Part shown: piece after piece, positions 34,624 through 47,879 of the stretch | Layout: each line of letters opens with the position of its first letter | Position numbering within the stretch: the stretch's first letter is position 1 | Origin: Bryoerythrophyllum caledonicum | Taxonomy: Eukaryota > Streptophyta > Bryopsida > Pottiales > Pottiaceae | DNA length: 64,000 nt | Reading direction: 5' to 3' | Assembly (NCBI GenBank): GCA_963971425.1 | Contig: OZ020517.1 | Span: forward strand, 16,768,904 to 16,832,903 | Notes under the pieces: model-generated | What the model saw: only the letters and a program-made list of their open reading frames with translations | Databases searched by the model: none | What the model was told of the DNA's origin: nothing | Translations under genes and position numbers: made by a program

Positions 34624-34890
34624 ATGTACTTCATTCCTGAGGTGCCGATGTTCTCATCTCTGGTGGCATTAAATCAGACAACATTTGAGTCTGAAGTTTA
34701 CCTCCGGACACCTAGCACTTACAATGGGAAGCTCACTGAAACTTGTCACATGTTTGCCAGGAAGTTCAGTCGCTGTGCTCTTGAGCCATTGTTGTGGGTC
34801 GCTGCAACTGCTCTGGGTAGCCCTGGATATCAAATTGTCAACAATCTTTGCATAATAACATTTTTTTGACCCAGGATAGATAGCAAATCG
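34624..34890 (+). pseudogene. Partial duplicate of the GT14 3' end
   Basis: 34705-34890 repeats the last 120 or so coding bases and the first part of the 3' UTR of the GT14 gene (compare 34317-34500). Both contain TYNGKLTETCHMFARKFS and LEPLL, followed by gacccagg in the UTR. The stop codon is changed, so the copied frame runs on to 34869. The upstream catalytic region is absent. Confidence 0.85.
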
Positions 34891-34991
34891 TCCAACAAGT
34901 GAGCGTGAACATTCATCTAAACGGCTGAGGGATGGGTTTAGGATTACGGTCAGCTCCTTTTACAACAACTATGATTGTTCTGCTCGTTATA

Positions 34992-35409
34992 ACGTCAAAA
35001 TACCTTAAACCGACACTCCACCCTGAAGCGACACTGCAGACCTCGTCAGAACCGGATTTCTTCTCTCGTTTTTTGTCATAATTTCTGTCAGAAATATTCC
35101 AAGTCTATTCCAAGCCCACCAATGAATGCAAGGATGGAGCTGGATGGAGCTGGTGGTTTGGTGGGATAGAGGTGACGGTTTAATGTGCTTTTAAGGTTTG
35201 GTTTTGTCACTAAACCTGGTCGCTTTAGGGTTGATTGGAGGAAACCCACTTTCTTTCTTTTTTCTCACAATCTACAACGTTGTTTTCAAATTTTTTTTCT
35301 CTCACAAATCAGAACCTTATTTCTCTACCCAAACATATTTTTTTTGCAATTAAATCTCAACTTTTGAAACACAGAATCACTAAAGTGTCGGTTTAAGGTA
35401 TTTTGACGT
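34992..35409. mobile_element. TA-flanked MITE, ACGT-type TIR, copy 1
   Basis: TIRs of about 25 bp, ACGTCAAAATACCTTAAACC and beyond, perfectly inverted and flanked by TA (34990-34991 and 35410-35411). 418 bp without coding capacity, just downstream of the GT14 duplicate. A larger relative is at 60448-61811. Confidence 0.85.
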
Positions 35410-35411
35410 TA

Positions 35412-37448
35412 GAGAGGCTGTTCTAACGAAGGGAGTTTTGGAAATGTGTAAACGTACTTGGCAAGCCGGTTGTTATAATGAAAGTGGCTATTGTAACAAA
35501 TGCTATTGAATGGTTAGAGACATTGGAGAAGTCCTCAGTTCTCAAATTAGACTCTATAAGGCTCTAATCAATGTTTCCAACACATTGATGATTATCATAA
35601 ATTGAAGTACCATTCCAAAATCTCATTTTATTCTTTGGTTTTGGGTTTAGGGTGCCTCCTATACTCTAAATTCCACCAGAAGCACCCTAAACCTTGAATT
35701 CAAACCCTAACAATGTTTCCTACTCTCAGTTCCGAGGATTTTATTGGGATCATAGTTGTAATGGACGATTCACATTTGGACCAAGGACCAATCTATGCTG
35801 AGGCCGAGTTTTGGAGTTGAAAAAAAACATTCAAACATGTGATTCTGGAGTTTGGGTCTTTGTAGTGTGAAGCCTAAAGGGCCAAGTTGAGGAGCCGTGA
35901 CCCATACTATTTGGCAAATTCCAAGTCGACTTTTGAATTCAAATGTTCTCATTTTTGAATTTATTCCCCTCTTAACTTTCTTTAGTCGTTAAGCCTAGAA
36001 GAAACAAATTTTTTGATAATTTTTAAAAAAAAAATGGCCTGAATGCCCATTACTCACAAAATTGCAATACAAACACCGATATTGTAATCGTTACGGAACA
36101 TCTTTAAATAAGGTTGCTTTCACCAAAGGAAAATAGGTGGGAAAGTTGTGAATGCACAATTGAGCCATTGAGCAATATGGGGGAGACTAGAATTCCAATT
36201 CCTACACCAGCATAACTTTATGCACTCCTTAGCAAAAGGGGGGTTTGGGGGGCAAAGGCCAAGGCAAAGGTAAAAATTTTAGATTTAAATTTAGGTAAAG
36301 AATCTAGGTAAAAATATAGCTAAATTTCAACTGAGAAAATTCAGATATGAAATCAGGTGAAATAATGCAAATAAAAATTGGTGTAAAATATTCCGGTAAA
36401 AAGAAAAATTCATTTCAATCTAATGACTAAGAACTTATCAAATATTGAATATTTCAATGAAAAAAGGTCAGCACCTCAAGAATCTATTCTTGTTCAATCC
36501 AAACTTTGAGAATCCGCTGTTCTATTTCATGTTCAATCCATAATTTCCTCGAGAGCCAAATTCTTGGCACCAAATGTCTCAAAAAGTGTTGCCTTGTAGG
36601 CATTTTAGACACGGTCAGCCCTTGGCACTTGTTCCTAGGTGTGAAGCCTTGAGGACCAAGTTTGAGCTGTAGACCAATAAAATTGCTAGAATTGCTCGGC
36701 CTCTAGACCTAGGTCCCTATTGTAAATAATTCCCTAACATGCACGTACAGAAATAAGATTTCGGACTTTTCACTGCTCTGCTCTGCATGGTGATTTTTTA
36801 TTCATGATGCTTTCCAGAGTACTATTTTCAACATCCGAACTTGTTTCGGTGAGTATTTCTATTTATGATGTCTACAGATGATGTATTCAACAATGTCTTC
36901 AATGAGGGAAGCAACAAAAATCAGACCAATTTCAGTATTGAAATTCACCCTTCAAACTTCATATCCTGTTCTAGATCATCTTCACCATACTCGCATTGTC
37001 TACCATAGGCATACTCGTATTATCACCATAGGCAGCTGAACCTAGCCAGGTTTGCGTGTGGAAAGCATATTTTTTTTAAGACTGTCCCATTGATAGTGTA
37101 TACTGAAGCATATATTTACAAAGATCTCATTCCACAGCTGTCATAACATCTTGGAAAATATCAAATTCAGACTTCTACAATGCCAGCAATTGGTGACAGT
37201 ACTCAAATTGCAGTCCAGAGCTAATTTGATCTACATCAAATGAAACCTCATAAATGGTCCTGACCTACCAAACTTAGTTAACAGACTGTACTACAATATT
37301 TTCAGAACCCAATTATGTGAAATCAAACTACAAGGCTGCACTGTAACAAGCTTCCTGTGCTTGCACTCATCATATGTACACTTGTGACGTCACGCTTATT
37401 GACCCAAAAAAAAAAACAAACAAGAGACAGTAGCCATACCAACTTTGT
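35412..37448. other. Intergenic, no gene seen
   Basis: About 2 kb of AT-rich sequence. Frames are short and lack domains. Confidence 0.45.
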
Positions 37449-37451
37449 GTG

Positions 37452-38861
37452 TTATTTGTGTGGGAAATGAGGCTCCAAAGTGGACGCAAACACTTGGGTT
37501 GTATTCAGCTCTTGGAGACCCATTGTAGGAATGTAAACCTCGCCTCCTGCATTAGACCTGATCATGTCTTCCAACGACTGCTTGATGGTGGAAATGGGAC
37601 GCTTGGTGATGGAAATGGGGCTTTCCTTGGTCTCCTCTTCCTCAAGGTCTTCTTCTTCTTCTTCCATCTCCTCATCTTGGATCTCGTCGTCAAGGACGAA
37701 GTAATTCATGCCTGAGTATACTGGCCAGTGGCTGGGTAACCTGGTGAAAATCAGGTCAACTTGTAGGATCTGGCTTGGGCCTGCACATAATGGCGACATC
37801 CATAAAAAGGTTAGTGGTAAGACCAACCAGGAGTTTGACCAAAAATGCCTTTGAACAATCGCAAGCAGGAACAACTTAGATCAAGAAACAGTACAAAGAA
37901 AACCACGTTAGAAACACTGTTATGGATGCAAGAAATTTGACTTCATTGAAGGATAAGACCATCAAGCTCTTCTATTAATTCGACAACTATGTAGAGTGAG
38001 GAAAGAGTAGTAAAAAGCGGGAGTAGCTTAATATTGAGATTTTAGGTGGCTTCACTAATCAGGAACTCTAATCAGGAAGTTGAACACAAAAAAGAACAGG
38101 AGCCTAAACCAATTGTTGTGAGAGTTAAGAGAGGCTTTATAGTGTCCAACACAGTGAGCCGCATGCCAAGCTCTTGAATTTGATGTAAGAACTAATTAGA
38201 GTGAGAAAGTAGAGTCCAAAGAGGGGTATCTAATAGAAACTCTTGCACCAATCTAATAACCATTTAGAGTGAGGAGAGGAATTTCTCAGAGAAACTCTTG
38301 TATTGATGTAATAATTGTTTAGAGTGAGAAAAGAGGGGTATCTTATAGAAACTTTCCAATAAACTCCAATCTGATAGGGGAAAAAAGACATACCATAGAC
38401 TGGAAGAGGCTGACTATGTGCATTGGTTAGCACATTGACGTCATCGTCTTGCAAGCCCGGAAGCTCAAACAAACGTCCAACCAAAGGGAAGAGGTCCTCG
38501 TCTTCTTCGTCGTTGACAGGGATGATGCGGTGTGGAAGCAATGGCCTTTGAGGGAGGTCGGCTATGAGGCCATCGATATCCATCAAGCTACGGCGGCATA
38601 AAATTAACCGGATCTTCACTCCTGTAGACCTGTCATCACAAAATGCATCATTTAGAGCAGGATCTTTCATTTCAAGTGTGCTCAAATGCCATACTACATT
38701 GGATATGTTGGCCAATCCTTGTTCATCGAAATAGCCAAAATTACTGACTACTTTCCATGACTTCTAACTTATGCATTCAACAGGAGTATTCGAAGCCAGG
38801 TGAGCCCCTGACCTATCGTAATGACATAGTATCCACCAATCAAAATCCTTACCTTTTCCAT
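37452..38861 (-). CDS. Unrecognised protein with acidic C-terminal half, probably intact
   Basis: I do not recognise the family. Three exons join in phase: 38861-38853 (ATGGAAAAG|gtaagg), 38763-38394 (after ataagttag; ends GTCTATG|gtatgt) and 37780-37452 (after ttatgtgcag; TGA or other stop at 37454-37452). They give about 235 residues. The protein begins MEKKSWKVVSNFGYFDEQGL, then has a folded-looking part (VKIRLILCRRSLMDIDGL; RPLLPHRIIPVNDEEDEDLF; VGRLFELPGLQDDDV), then GPSQILQVDLIFTRLPSHWP, an acidic stretch (DDEIQDEEMEEEEEDLEEEE), and a basic/polar tail. No signal peptide or membrane segment. A possible untranslated first exon ends near 39519 (TTTCTCAG|gtgagc). The 9-base first coding exon is the least certain part. 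The clean frames and conserved-looking sequence favour a functional gene. Confidence 0.65.
38190..38365. repeat. Degenerate tandem repeats inside an intron
   Basis: About three copies of a unit of roughly 60-75 bp containing tttagagtgag and gaggggtatct.atagaaactct. They lie in the 613-bp second intron of the acidic-protein gene. Confidence 0.7.
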
Positions 38862-39330
38862 CTAACAATTATAACCAGCAGTCAGTGCAACGCTTTTATA
38901 TATCCGTACTTGGCCTGATTGTGACATATACTACCTTATACATTCAATCAGTGTGATTTCTTTACTAATTTGGACTGACAAACACAACGAATGTGACGAT
39001 TACGCCAGGTGACCTAATTTACGGTGTGAATATGCAGAAAAATGGGTTCAGAACCTTATCTAGACTCCATATATCATCAATTGCAAAGTAACGCTACAGA
39101 TGCAGGTTCTGAGAAGGAACTGATCTTAGAACCAGTGACAAAGCAGCTATAAAGAGAATTGATCCGGGGAATTCTGTTAAGAAATATTCGATGGTGCAAA
39201 TTCTTCTCCAGAATCTGCACCTGTCGTTTCTCTACAAATATCTGATTGTGAAACCCAAAAGGACAAGGAAGACCTAAACAAAATCACATCGGAAGGCACC
39301 ATCTTACAACCTTCGGCTATGGGGGAAGGG

Positions 39331-39356
39331 AAAAAAAAAAAAAAAAAAAAAAAAAA
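39331..39356. repeat. A26 homopolymer
   Basis: 26 consecutive A. On the minus strand it gives a poly-Phe run in a short frame that is not a gene. Confidence 0.95.
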
Positions 39357-39646
39357 CAGGGCACTAGCTAAGATAAAACTTCTCACTAAACCAACAAAAG
39401 ATCGGCAGGCATCATCCATTTATACACAGTTACCAGAAGAATACTTCGCCATGGCCATCGCCCTTGACTAGGTTCATCGAACAGTTGTGAATCATGCGAG
39501 AAAGTTTGGAAGCTCACCTGAGAAAAACGCTCAAACTGATCAGCTCCTCTGATCTCCGTCCGGCGAAAACACTAGGCAAACCTAGTGCGCTTCGTCACCG
39601 GAAAACACGTCGACGGCCGTCGCTCCGAAAACACTCCACGCTTTAA

Positions 39647-40356
39647 CCCTCAAACGCCGAAGCAGTCAGAAATTGGCTTCTCGGATGACCTTGTTGGATG
39701 ATAATCAACGTAAACAACTGTTTTTCATCCCAAAAAATTAGGAGAGTTCCTTGTGTGTACAATCATTAGGTGATGATGAAACTGGCCTCATTGAGGTAAT
39801 CATGTTTTATCCAAGAAAGAAAATGCTTGTGACACGGTTCTCAATGCAGTGAAATTGAGAAACTTCTAGCTTTAGCTCTAGATCTGAATTCAAGCCATCA
39901 AAATGATATTTTTTGAATTTGAGTCCAACTAATGAAATGAAGCTAATAATGTCTAGTTTCCATGCCATTTTAAAAATTGAAAAAATACGTAAAATTGAAT
40001 AATTTATTGCAGTTTGAACTTGGACCTATAACCGTGTTTCTAATTTTAGCCGACCACGGAACTTTCATTTACACCACAAGTTTTGGCACTATAATTTTCA
40101 CCTTTGGTGAAAATTTCAGAATTTTTAAGCATGATTTCTATTTAATATGAATTTTCTTCACTTTTTCTTCAGAAAATCAGAATAAATTCAAATTTCTACA
40201 AAAAAATCTGTGATTTTTGTAACATAATTGAGACATATGATCACATCTCACAATTTTTAAAAAAAAAATTCCACTCATATTTGATGAGAAACTAGAGCAT
40301 ACAATTGATTGAAAATTTAGATTGATGCCACGGTCATAGGCTCCGTCGTTTAAGGG
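39647..40356. mobile_element. TTAA-flanked TIR element, second member
   Basis: Ends CCCTCAAACGCCGAAG and complement CCCTTAAACGACGGAG, bordered by TTAA on both sides (39643-39646 and 40357-40360). 710 bp, no coding capacity. It sits just upstream of the possible first exon of the acidic-protein gene, so it may affect its promoter. Confidence 0.6.
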
Positions 40357-40360
40357 TTAA

Positions 40361-43300
40361 GAATCACGGACAAAGACGTCACTCTTCTAGACGGAAATGG
40401 TGCTTTAACAACATGAAAGCAAATAAGCCCCATTCCCATCCTAACCCGTGAGCTACGGGCCCGCTTTTGCACTAGCTATTTTTGAACTGGCTAAAATTAC
40501 TCGAAAAGCTACAAGAAAAATCTGGCTGCTACACTCACTGTGTACAGAAAAATCTGGCTACTGGTACACTCATTGTGAAAAATTGAAACAAATGATGAAA
40601 TTAAGCCAGAATGCTCACCAATATTATACATATTTAGCCACCTTCTGAGATGATATCCGTGGGTATCACATATATATACCACGGATATTGCAGGGTATCA
40701 CCTAGGTATCTCCCATATTCTGTATTTGAATAGCTTTCAAAACTCCTTCAAAGTGCATTTCTCTCAATTTTCGGAAATTGATTTTGGGATTTCTGGAACT
40801 TTGCACCGGGTCGCCCGGACGCGCATGCCAATTACCCCTGAGAATTTGGAGTAAGATTCTTGCTGAGCTCGTGAAAGCTTTCGAGCTTATCAACAATGAA
40901 TGCAACGGTTCAGAGTGATCAACACTGAGTAAAATATCATTTTCAATGGTCACATTGCCAACTCGTATCAATCAATCAATTCAATACCCCACTCTGGCAC
41001 CAAATCGCAGGCACAGTTGCCACACGTCCACTAAGGGAAAGAAAAAGACATGGCAGCTTGGTCCAACAGTGGTACAACAAACTAGAAATGGGAGGAGGAC
41101 AAGGACTCTACCTAAAAAGTATACATTAGAGTGGGACTCCATTAAAATCACTCCTTTTGTTTCTGCTCCAGAACGTTAGCTAATAATGAATCTAGGAAAC
41201 AACTTATTAATTCCTCGGAATTACCACTAGATTCAAAGAGGACCAGGTTTGTTCCCTTTGAAAGACAATTAAGAGGACTTACCATCTCTCATGACCAACA
41301 AATTACACTGAGAATGAGGAGACTAGTTGAAGAAAGACAAATTTTGAAGAAAGGCTCATTCTGTTAAACCCTAACTCTTTACCCCTTACAAGGTCAATTT
41401 TTGGTGCTTTTGCTTGTACATTGAACCAGTCTTTGTTGCTTTTGCTTGAACATCAGAAAAAATCAACAAAGACTGGTTCAATGTACAAGTCTGTGATTTC
41501 ACCCTGGAAGAAAGTTATTAAATGACATCACCTTTCTTCAGCTGTGTTTGAAAAATCAAAATGAAGAATAAAGGGAGAGCAAATCAATACCTGGACTTAG
41601 AAATGGCTGGACGTACAAATTACTGGTCATGATCACGTGGGAATATCAATCACTCAACAAAATTTCCTGCACAAATTCTGGATTAAACTGATTTGGTTCT
41701 CAACTTCTGGATTCAAACTGACTTGGTCCACTACAGTCACAGCTGCAATGACTGTACAGATTTTTAAAGCCCTTTACAACTTCCTCTTGCTAAAAATGCT
41801 TCCTGAAAAGGAATTTGAAGAAGAAAGAGACTTATCATAAAATCACCGGAGTTTTTCTTTCACTGAGATCATACACCACAATATTGAAACTTAGGACAAA
41901 ATGTCAAGAGGTTAACAGCTTTTTCAGGGTGATACTTTATTACTCGAAAGCCTGAACCGGAGTTATTCTTTCTATAAGGAAATTCTACAAAAATCGTGTT
42001 GAAGTACTAAAAGCCCTTGCCTACAGATGATAAGAAAAAACATTCAAACTTCTCCGATTTGAACTCTTGTAACTGGAGGGAAGGAAGGAGAGTGGTCAAT
42101 CCAGAAAAAATGCGTAAATTCTATTAATGCACTCCACCGTGGCAACTTACAAGTCAGCTCATTTGCCATGTCAGCAACCACAAAGGTGTGGGACCTTATC
42201 GTAATAAAGAAAGACGAAGAAAGGAAGGAAGGAAGAAAGAATCAGAGAATATAAGAAAAGGAAGAAGGAAAGGAAAAGCGTTAATGGAATATGTAGAAGT
42301 AAAAGAGAAAAGGGAACGAAGCTTCAGTTCCCTTGAAGGCAGCCTGTCATGGAGAACAGGGTATCAACAGGTCCAGCGACACTAGTACTGTACATCCAAG
42401 ATTGATTGTTCGCTTCGTCCACATTCTGCATTGAACTCACTGACAAAATAACCACCACTAAAAACAATGAGATGCGTGATGAGAACGAAATAAACTTAGA
42501 TTCAGACTGCCCTTAATTTGGAATAGGAGGCTGAAACTCAACCTTTCGTTAAAACTGCCGAAGAAAAATGAATATCACCGTAAAAATAAATCAGTACCTG
42601 CTTCAATGAGTTAGTATCAAACTACTCACAACTGATCATACTTCAAGTCAGGTCATAATCCAACTACACGATTAGACGCTGATCATTGACTCAACTGGAG
42701 CTGATCAAGAAAACGACGTGAAATTAGTCTCTCGAGGTACTAGTATCGCTAAATCACCGTCCAAAGACTAATATCATGCTGTACTCTTGAAGCACGGAGG
42801 CAACTGATCAACTGACCAAGTTCTGTGAAGATCATCATGTAATATCATGGTGTAGAATCATCTCACTAGCTCACTCACTCGCCGAGAGGAGAGGTGATAT
42901 ATCATAGGCACTAGCTCACTCACTCGCCGAGAGAAGAGTCGAAGTTATGGCAGAATATTTTGGTGAAGACGGTGGTGATATAATTGAATGATATTATCGT
43001 AATGATAATGTGGATGTTGCCGAGTCCACAATGTGGCAGGCTTCGTGGGGCGGTGCCGTCCGTCCGCCGAGATGACGGACCGTCCATGGTGATACGTCGG
43101 AGCCTGCCAGCTTCGGAAAGTACGGTGTCTGTGCGGTTTGACTAGTCGTGGAAAGAGTTGTGCGTTGTGTGACATGTTATAATATTATCTGATTATCAGA
43201 TGATTTGATTGCAGGGAGTTCGAATATTCGACCGCCCAAATCTCATGATTTTATCGACAGATGAAATGGTCAATTCATGTACGTTATTGGCCTGCTAGAT

Positions 43301-44460
43301 ACGAATCAGTTGACCATTGACAATTTCTTCTTCATTTTGTAAGGTTGGATAACCCATAAACGATCTGCAACCCAATACCGCTTACTTTTATACCCTTGCT
43401 AGATTATTCCCTCTTGAAGATTATCAATATTAATTTTCTCAATAAAATTTTCAAAATAAATATTCAATTTTTAGGGTAGAAGGCCACAATGTTCTACATA
43501 TATTTGAACATGATAAGGTTTGGATATTGAAATGACCTCCAAATAAAAGATGTTAATTAAACATCTTCAATCCAAATATGTAAGTCTTGCTAAATTTAAA
43601 TACATTTTTTGTATTCTAAAGAGTAAAATACGTGCATGTATATACGGTTCCCAACTGATGTTTCAGGGCCCAGGGCAAATTGATTCCCTCGTTCCCCCTC
43701 GTGGAATGAATGAGGCAGTTGCCAGTGGAATAAATCATTCCTCCAAGCCAGCCAGGTGATGAAATCCCAGCCGGGTGGCACACAAATCCTCCCCCCCCCA
43801 GCATGTGTCCTGGCTCGTGCGCTTCTCTCACCCGTCGTGACACATTTATCTACAAAATACTCATGACGGATATTGCCGGGATACATTTCTCTACAAAATA
43901 TCAGTGATGGATATTGCCTCTTGTGAAGCTTGTGTGTATAAGAGCACGTGTAGGGTTCGTTTTTATACCTCTCCAAGTGTTCTCAAGTGCTATCTTTTGT
44001 GTCCATCTGACACTAATATTGAATATATTATTTTCTTTCATGGTTTCCATTCCACATAGATTGGTCCTTCGAGCTCATCTTTTGTACTTAGGTATGTTGT
44101 CATTGAGAACTAGGGTTTGAATTTTATATTTTTGAGTTTCTTGAGTGATAGTACATTAGTTTCTTCAATAAGTGATTTATTATAGTTTAGGATATGAGAC
44201 ATATTTCAATCATTCCATTTAATGTGGCTTAGAATTTTTATGGCACAACTTTATGGTTTTTTTTGGAGGTCCTAACAATTATTGCTTCAATTTTTTCATT
44301 ACATAATGTTGTATTTGGTGTGTTTTAAAATCATGACGGGTATTGGTATTTTAGAATACTCTCTTTTATTCTTCTTAATGTTGTGATTAGGTCTTGTACT
44401 GCTTTAAGAGGTTTGAAGATGTAAGGTTCTTATTTCATTCTTGCTTAGGTGTAGTTTTTT
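40361..44460. other. Intergenic, no supported gene
   Basis: About 4 kb with short frames only. It includes the hairpin at 41413-41489, a purine-rich GAAGGAA tract (42205-42275) and a local duplication of tagctcactcactcgccgag (42868-42935). Confidence 0.4.
41413..41489. repeat. Perfect 26-bp inverted repeat
   Basis: Arms 41413-41438 (cttgtacattgaaccagtct...) and 41464-41489 are exact complements with a 25-bp loop. It has the size of a small-RNA-type hairpin, but there is no other sign of a miRNA gene. Confidence 0.95.
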
Positions 44461-44472
44461 CTATTCCACGCG

Positions 44473-44955
44473 ATGGAGTTATCTGGCTTACCACTTGCCA
44501 TTCTCAACCTAGACTACAAAGAAGTCCCTCATGCGGAGAAGCCATGGCATTGCGAGGTTGACAATTGTCGCTTGGGTCCATAGAAAAATCGGCGACACTC
44601 GAATAATCATCTTTGTCATTGCTATCGCATGGAGCTTACGACGCAAACACGTGGACATCCGCGGAAGGTAGAATGACTTCGCAACATCAACTATCGCCGT
44701 ATGAATGCAAGAATTTTAACGAAATTGTTCAAGAAAGTCGAGACAATGGAAAAAACTTTGGAAAAACTCCAAGCGTGGACGAAGGCGGCGGAGGTATTAT
44801 TGGCACGTGTGGAGATGGCGGCCACTGTTGACAGTAGTGCATGGGAAATACCTTTTATTCTCATAGCAATGGAGAAAAAGTATGCCATTCACCTCGGGAC
44901 AAAGAAGGAAGGAGTTGGAGAATTGATTGCCGCATGCCTTGACGCTGTCGGATAG
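44473..44955 (+). pseudogene. Unrecognised gene fragment with Cys/His motif and coiled coil, two stops
   Basis: A single frame from ATG 44473 to the stop at 44955 (160 codons) is broken by TAG at 44581-44583 and TGA at 44674-44676. It reads MELSGLPLAILNLDYKEVPH, then WHCEVDNCRLGP, RRHSNNHLCHCYRMELT, then a helical segment (ILTKLFKKVETMEKTLEKLQ), and ends GVGELIAACLDAVG. The C-x4-C and H-x4-C-x-C pattern could be a zinc-binding domain followed by a coiled coil. I do not recognise it. The continuous frame across the two stops suggests recent decay. Confidence 0.35.
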
Positions 44956-44959
44956 AAAG

Positions 44960-47870
44960 CGGCGCGCTTTAAGAATACGCGAGGTATCTGGTTGCGGCTT
45001 CTTATAGTCTGCTATGGAGTTCTGTCAAATCTTCCAATCTTCAATCTTTAGTCTTCAGTCTTCAAACTCCTCTACGTTGGCCTATCCTGTGGTGGCTCTA
45101 AAGGATTAAAAATAAGGGTGGGTGATAAGAAACCACGGCCTCGAACGAGTAAACGGGACGGCCAAACCACGAGGTGATCGTCCGAAAGATTGGCTCCTAA
45201 ACTTCAAAACCACGTTGACCAGCAATCGTGCCTCACCCGTGGGAACAACATAGAAGATCGACCATGTGGGTGATCAACCCCACTTCGTCGCCACAGACGT
45301 AAAAAAATGGGGCTAGTAGTGAATAATCACATATTTCGCTAGAGTGTATACAATGCAAAAAATAAAATTTAACAAAAGACAACGAGCCTCCAAAACCGGC
45401 TAGGAATAACAAAGCCACAAGCGACAACACACGAGTCTGCAATCTTCAAACTTCAAGTCTTCAGGTCTTCAAGTCTTCAAAGTCTTCAAGAATGAGAAGA
45501 AACTCAACTCCACACTCATTCTAACCACATTCGACACGAAATAAGAAGGCATCATATCCTCTTTCGCTTCTCAAGTCATACAATTTGCAATGTTTCTTCA
45601 AATTGAGAAGTTCATAGCTTTCTAGAAAGCTTACAAAATTTTCTATCATTTCTAGAAAATTTCACTTCCATAAAAATCTCTAAAAAATACAGACAGCTCT
45701 ACGAAGTTACGGGTTTCAAAAGAAATATACAGCATACCTACCTCTAATCAAGAACTCATTACTCTTTTTGCACAACTCCAATAAAATTCAATGATAAGTT
45801 TTTGAAAAGCTAAAAAATAATTCTACAACGCCTAAAATTTTCAAAGAGAGACACAGAAATTACAAACTTTGGTGGTCGTCCGAATCTCTGCTTTTCTTTG
45901 TTGGGTGGCAGCAGACCCTCCTCCACTCACACGCCTATAACGTTTTGTTCACAACTCTAAATCAAGCAAAAAATCTCTGTAGAAGCGCATCTTAAAAACA
46001 AAGAAACCTTCAAAATTTCAGTTTAAAATATTTATTTTAACCAAAGTTATGGCCGATGAAATTTAAGGCTCTTTACATCCACACACACTCACTCCAAAAG
46101 CACACTAACCCTTTTTTCCTCAAAAATCCGACAAAGAGGGAGAGTGAAGATGCATGCCTATCCTCTAGACCCCTAAGGTGGATGAGATCAACCCATGTGC
46201 ATCTCACATGGGCCACAAAATACCCATTGACGCAATGAAAACTCTAAAAGGTAAGTACCTATTTATCTTTTAAGGTCAACAAACCTCTAGAGTTCTAATT
46301 ATGAGGTAAACTACCCTCTATCTACCATCTTTCAATTTCTAACATTCAAAATAGAAGAAAAATATATTTATTTTTAGTACAAAGCTTCAATAAAAATCAA
46401 GTAGAGGTAATAATCAAAGTAAAAGAAGAGTGTTACTTCATCTGCAAGAACTTGAGGATGCCCTTGATAGTGATTGCGAAGTAATCTGCACATTGAGTGT
46501 TTGTCAAATGCTTCACTGGCCCTTCTAACCAACAATGGTGCTCAGCGCTTACCTCCATTGGCCTAGGTATGCAAAAATAATGGTATTTGTTCACGCCTTC
46601 AAAACTTCCTTCAAATGTCACTTCACGGTCGCTCGGTTCAACACATTTTGTTTGAAGTAAGATTACTAAAACACGAGCGTCATTTTCAAAATTTCCATGC
46701 CAACGCTACTCAACACGAGGTTGTTTCAGCGGACGAGAAGATCCAACTTCATCTCATGGCTGGAATTATAGAATATCAATGGTGTGGAAACGGCCCGCTG
46801 AGATGGTTGAATTGGCAATTGAGACAAAAAAAGTTTCAATTCTATCTCCGGTTCAAGTTTTAGATCTTGTGATTCCATAAAACCTTCCAATTCGACATTT
46901 TACATTTCTATCTATCACATTTTCTCTTCTTGAATTTGTGGTGATTAAGTTTCTTTTTCTATGAAAAAACCGATCACTGAATATCCGTGTGAACCCGGAT
47001 TTCAGTTGAGGCCGAAATTTTCCCTTATGATAGGAAAAAAGCCCAGTGTGTATGTCTAGAAGAAAGTTTTCTTACAAACTGCAAGACTCATTCAGTAGAA
47101 CCACTGTAGTACCAACCGGAATGTCGTTGTAGTCCGGATCAACGTCTGTGTGACCACATCCAGATGGCCATCCTCAAAATGTGAGAATGTGGGTTAGGCC
47201 GCAACAATCGTCCACCGGTTAGCGGAGTAGGGAGAGTGGGTGTCCAGCTACTATAAGTTTTAACTTTTGGGGCTGTGGGTGTCTAGCCACTTAAAGTCAC
47301 AAGACAGTGGGAAATCCGGCCACTTACAAAAAAGTTCAGTGGCCTTCCGGTCACTCGTTTTAGCCGTCCGGAAGACTCTATGAGGAGGAACAAAGATAAA
47401 TCAAACTACACTCCTACGGTCCGGAAACCAGTTGCACAAGCTCTTCGTAAGAACTCCGGAATCCGACAGGAACCGGATAGTAGATCAAAGGGATGAATAG
47501 AAAAGCTAACCAGTGGAGTAGTGTTCAGTACATAGTTAGTTTTTACCTATCGATTAGGAAAAAAACAATAGGTCTCTGTGAGAACGAACTTAGAACGGAT
47601 ACTTTGGATACATTTAGCAACAACTAAGTACTATCCGGAGGAATACTTACTCTACAAACTGCAACTCTAGTATACATGCCGGGAGGGAGCAAGGGTTTGT
47701 ATGCCAGCGGGGTGAGGTTTTACCACCACATTGGGTAGGAGCCATGATTCATCCCACAGGCAACTGCCTCCTTCATCCCACGAGGGAGAAACAAGGGAAT
47801 CACTTTGTCCTAGGCAAGTTTCAAGGATTCTTGCTAACAAAGTGAACTTTCATCAAAAATAAGTTCCGCC
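44960..47870. other. Intergenic, probable old repeats
   Basis: No supported gene. 46970-47700 has repeated tccgg/ccgga motifs and may be degraded retroelement sequence. Confidence 0.35.
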
Positions 47871-47879
47871 AACATACTT

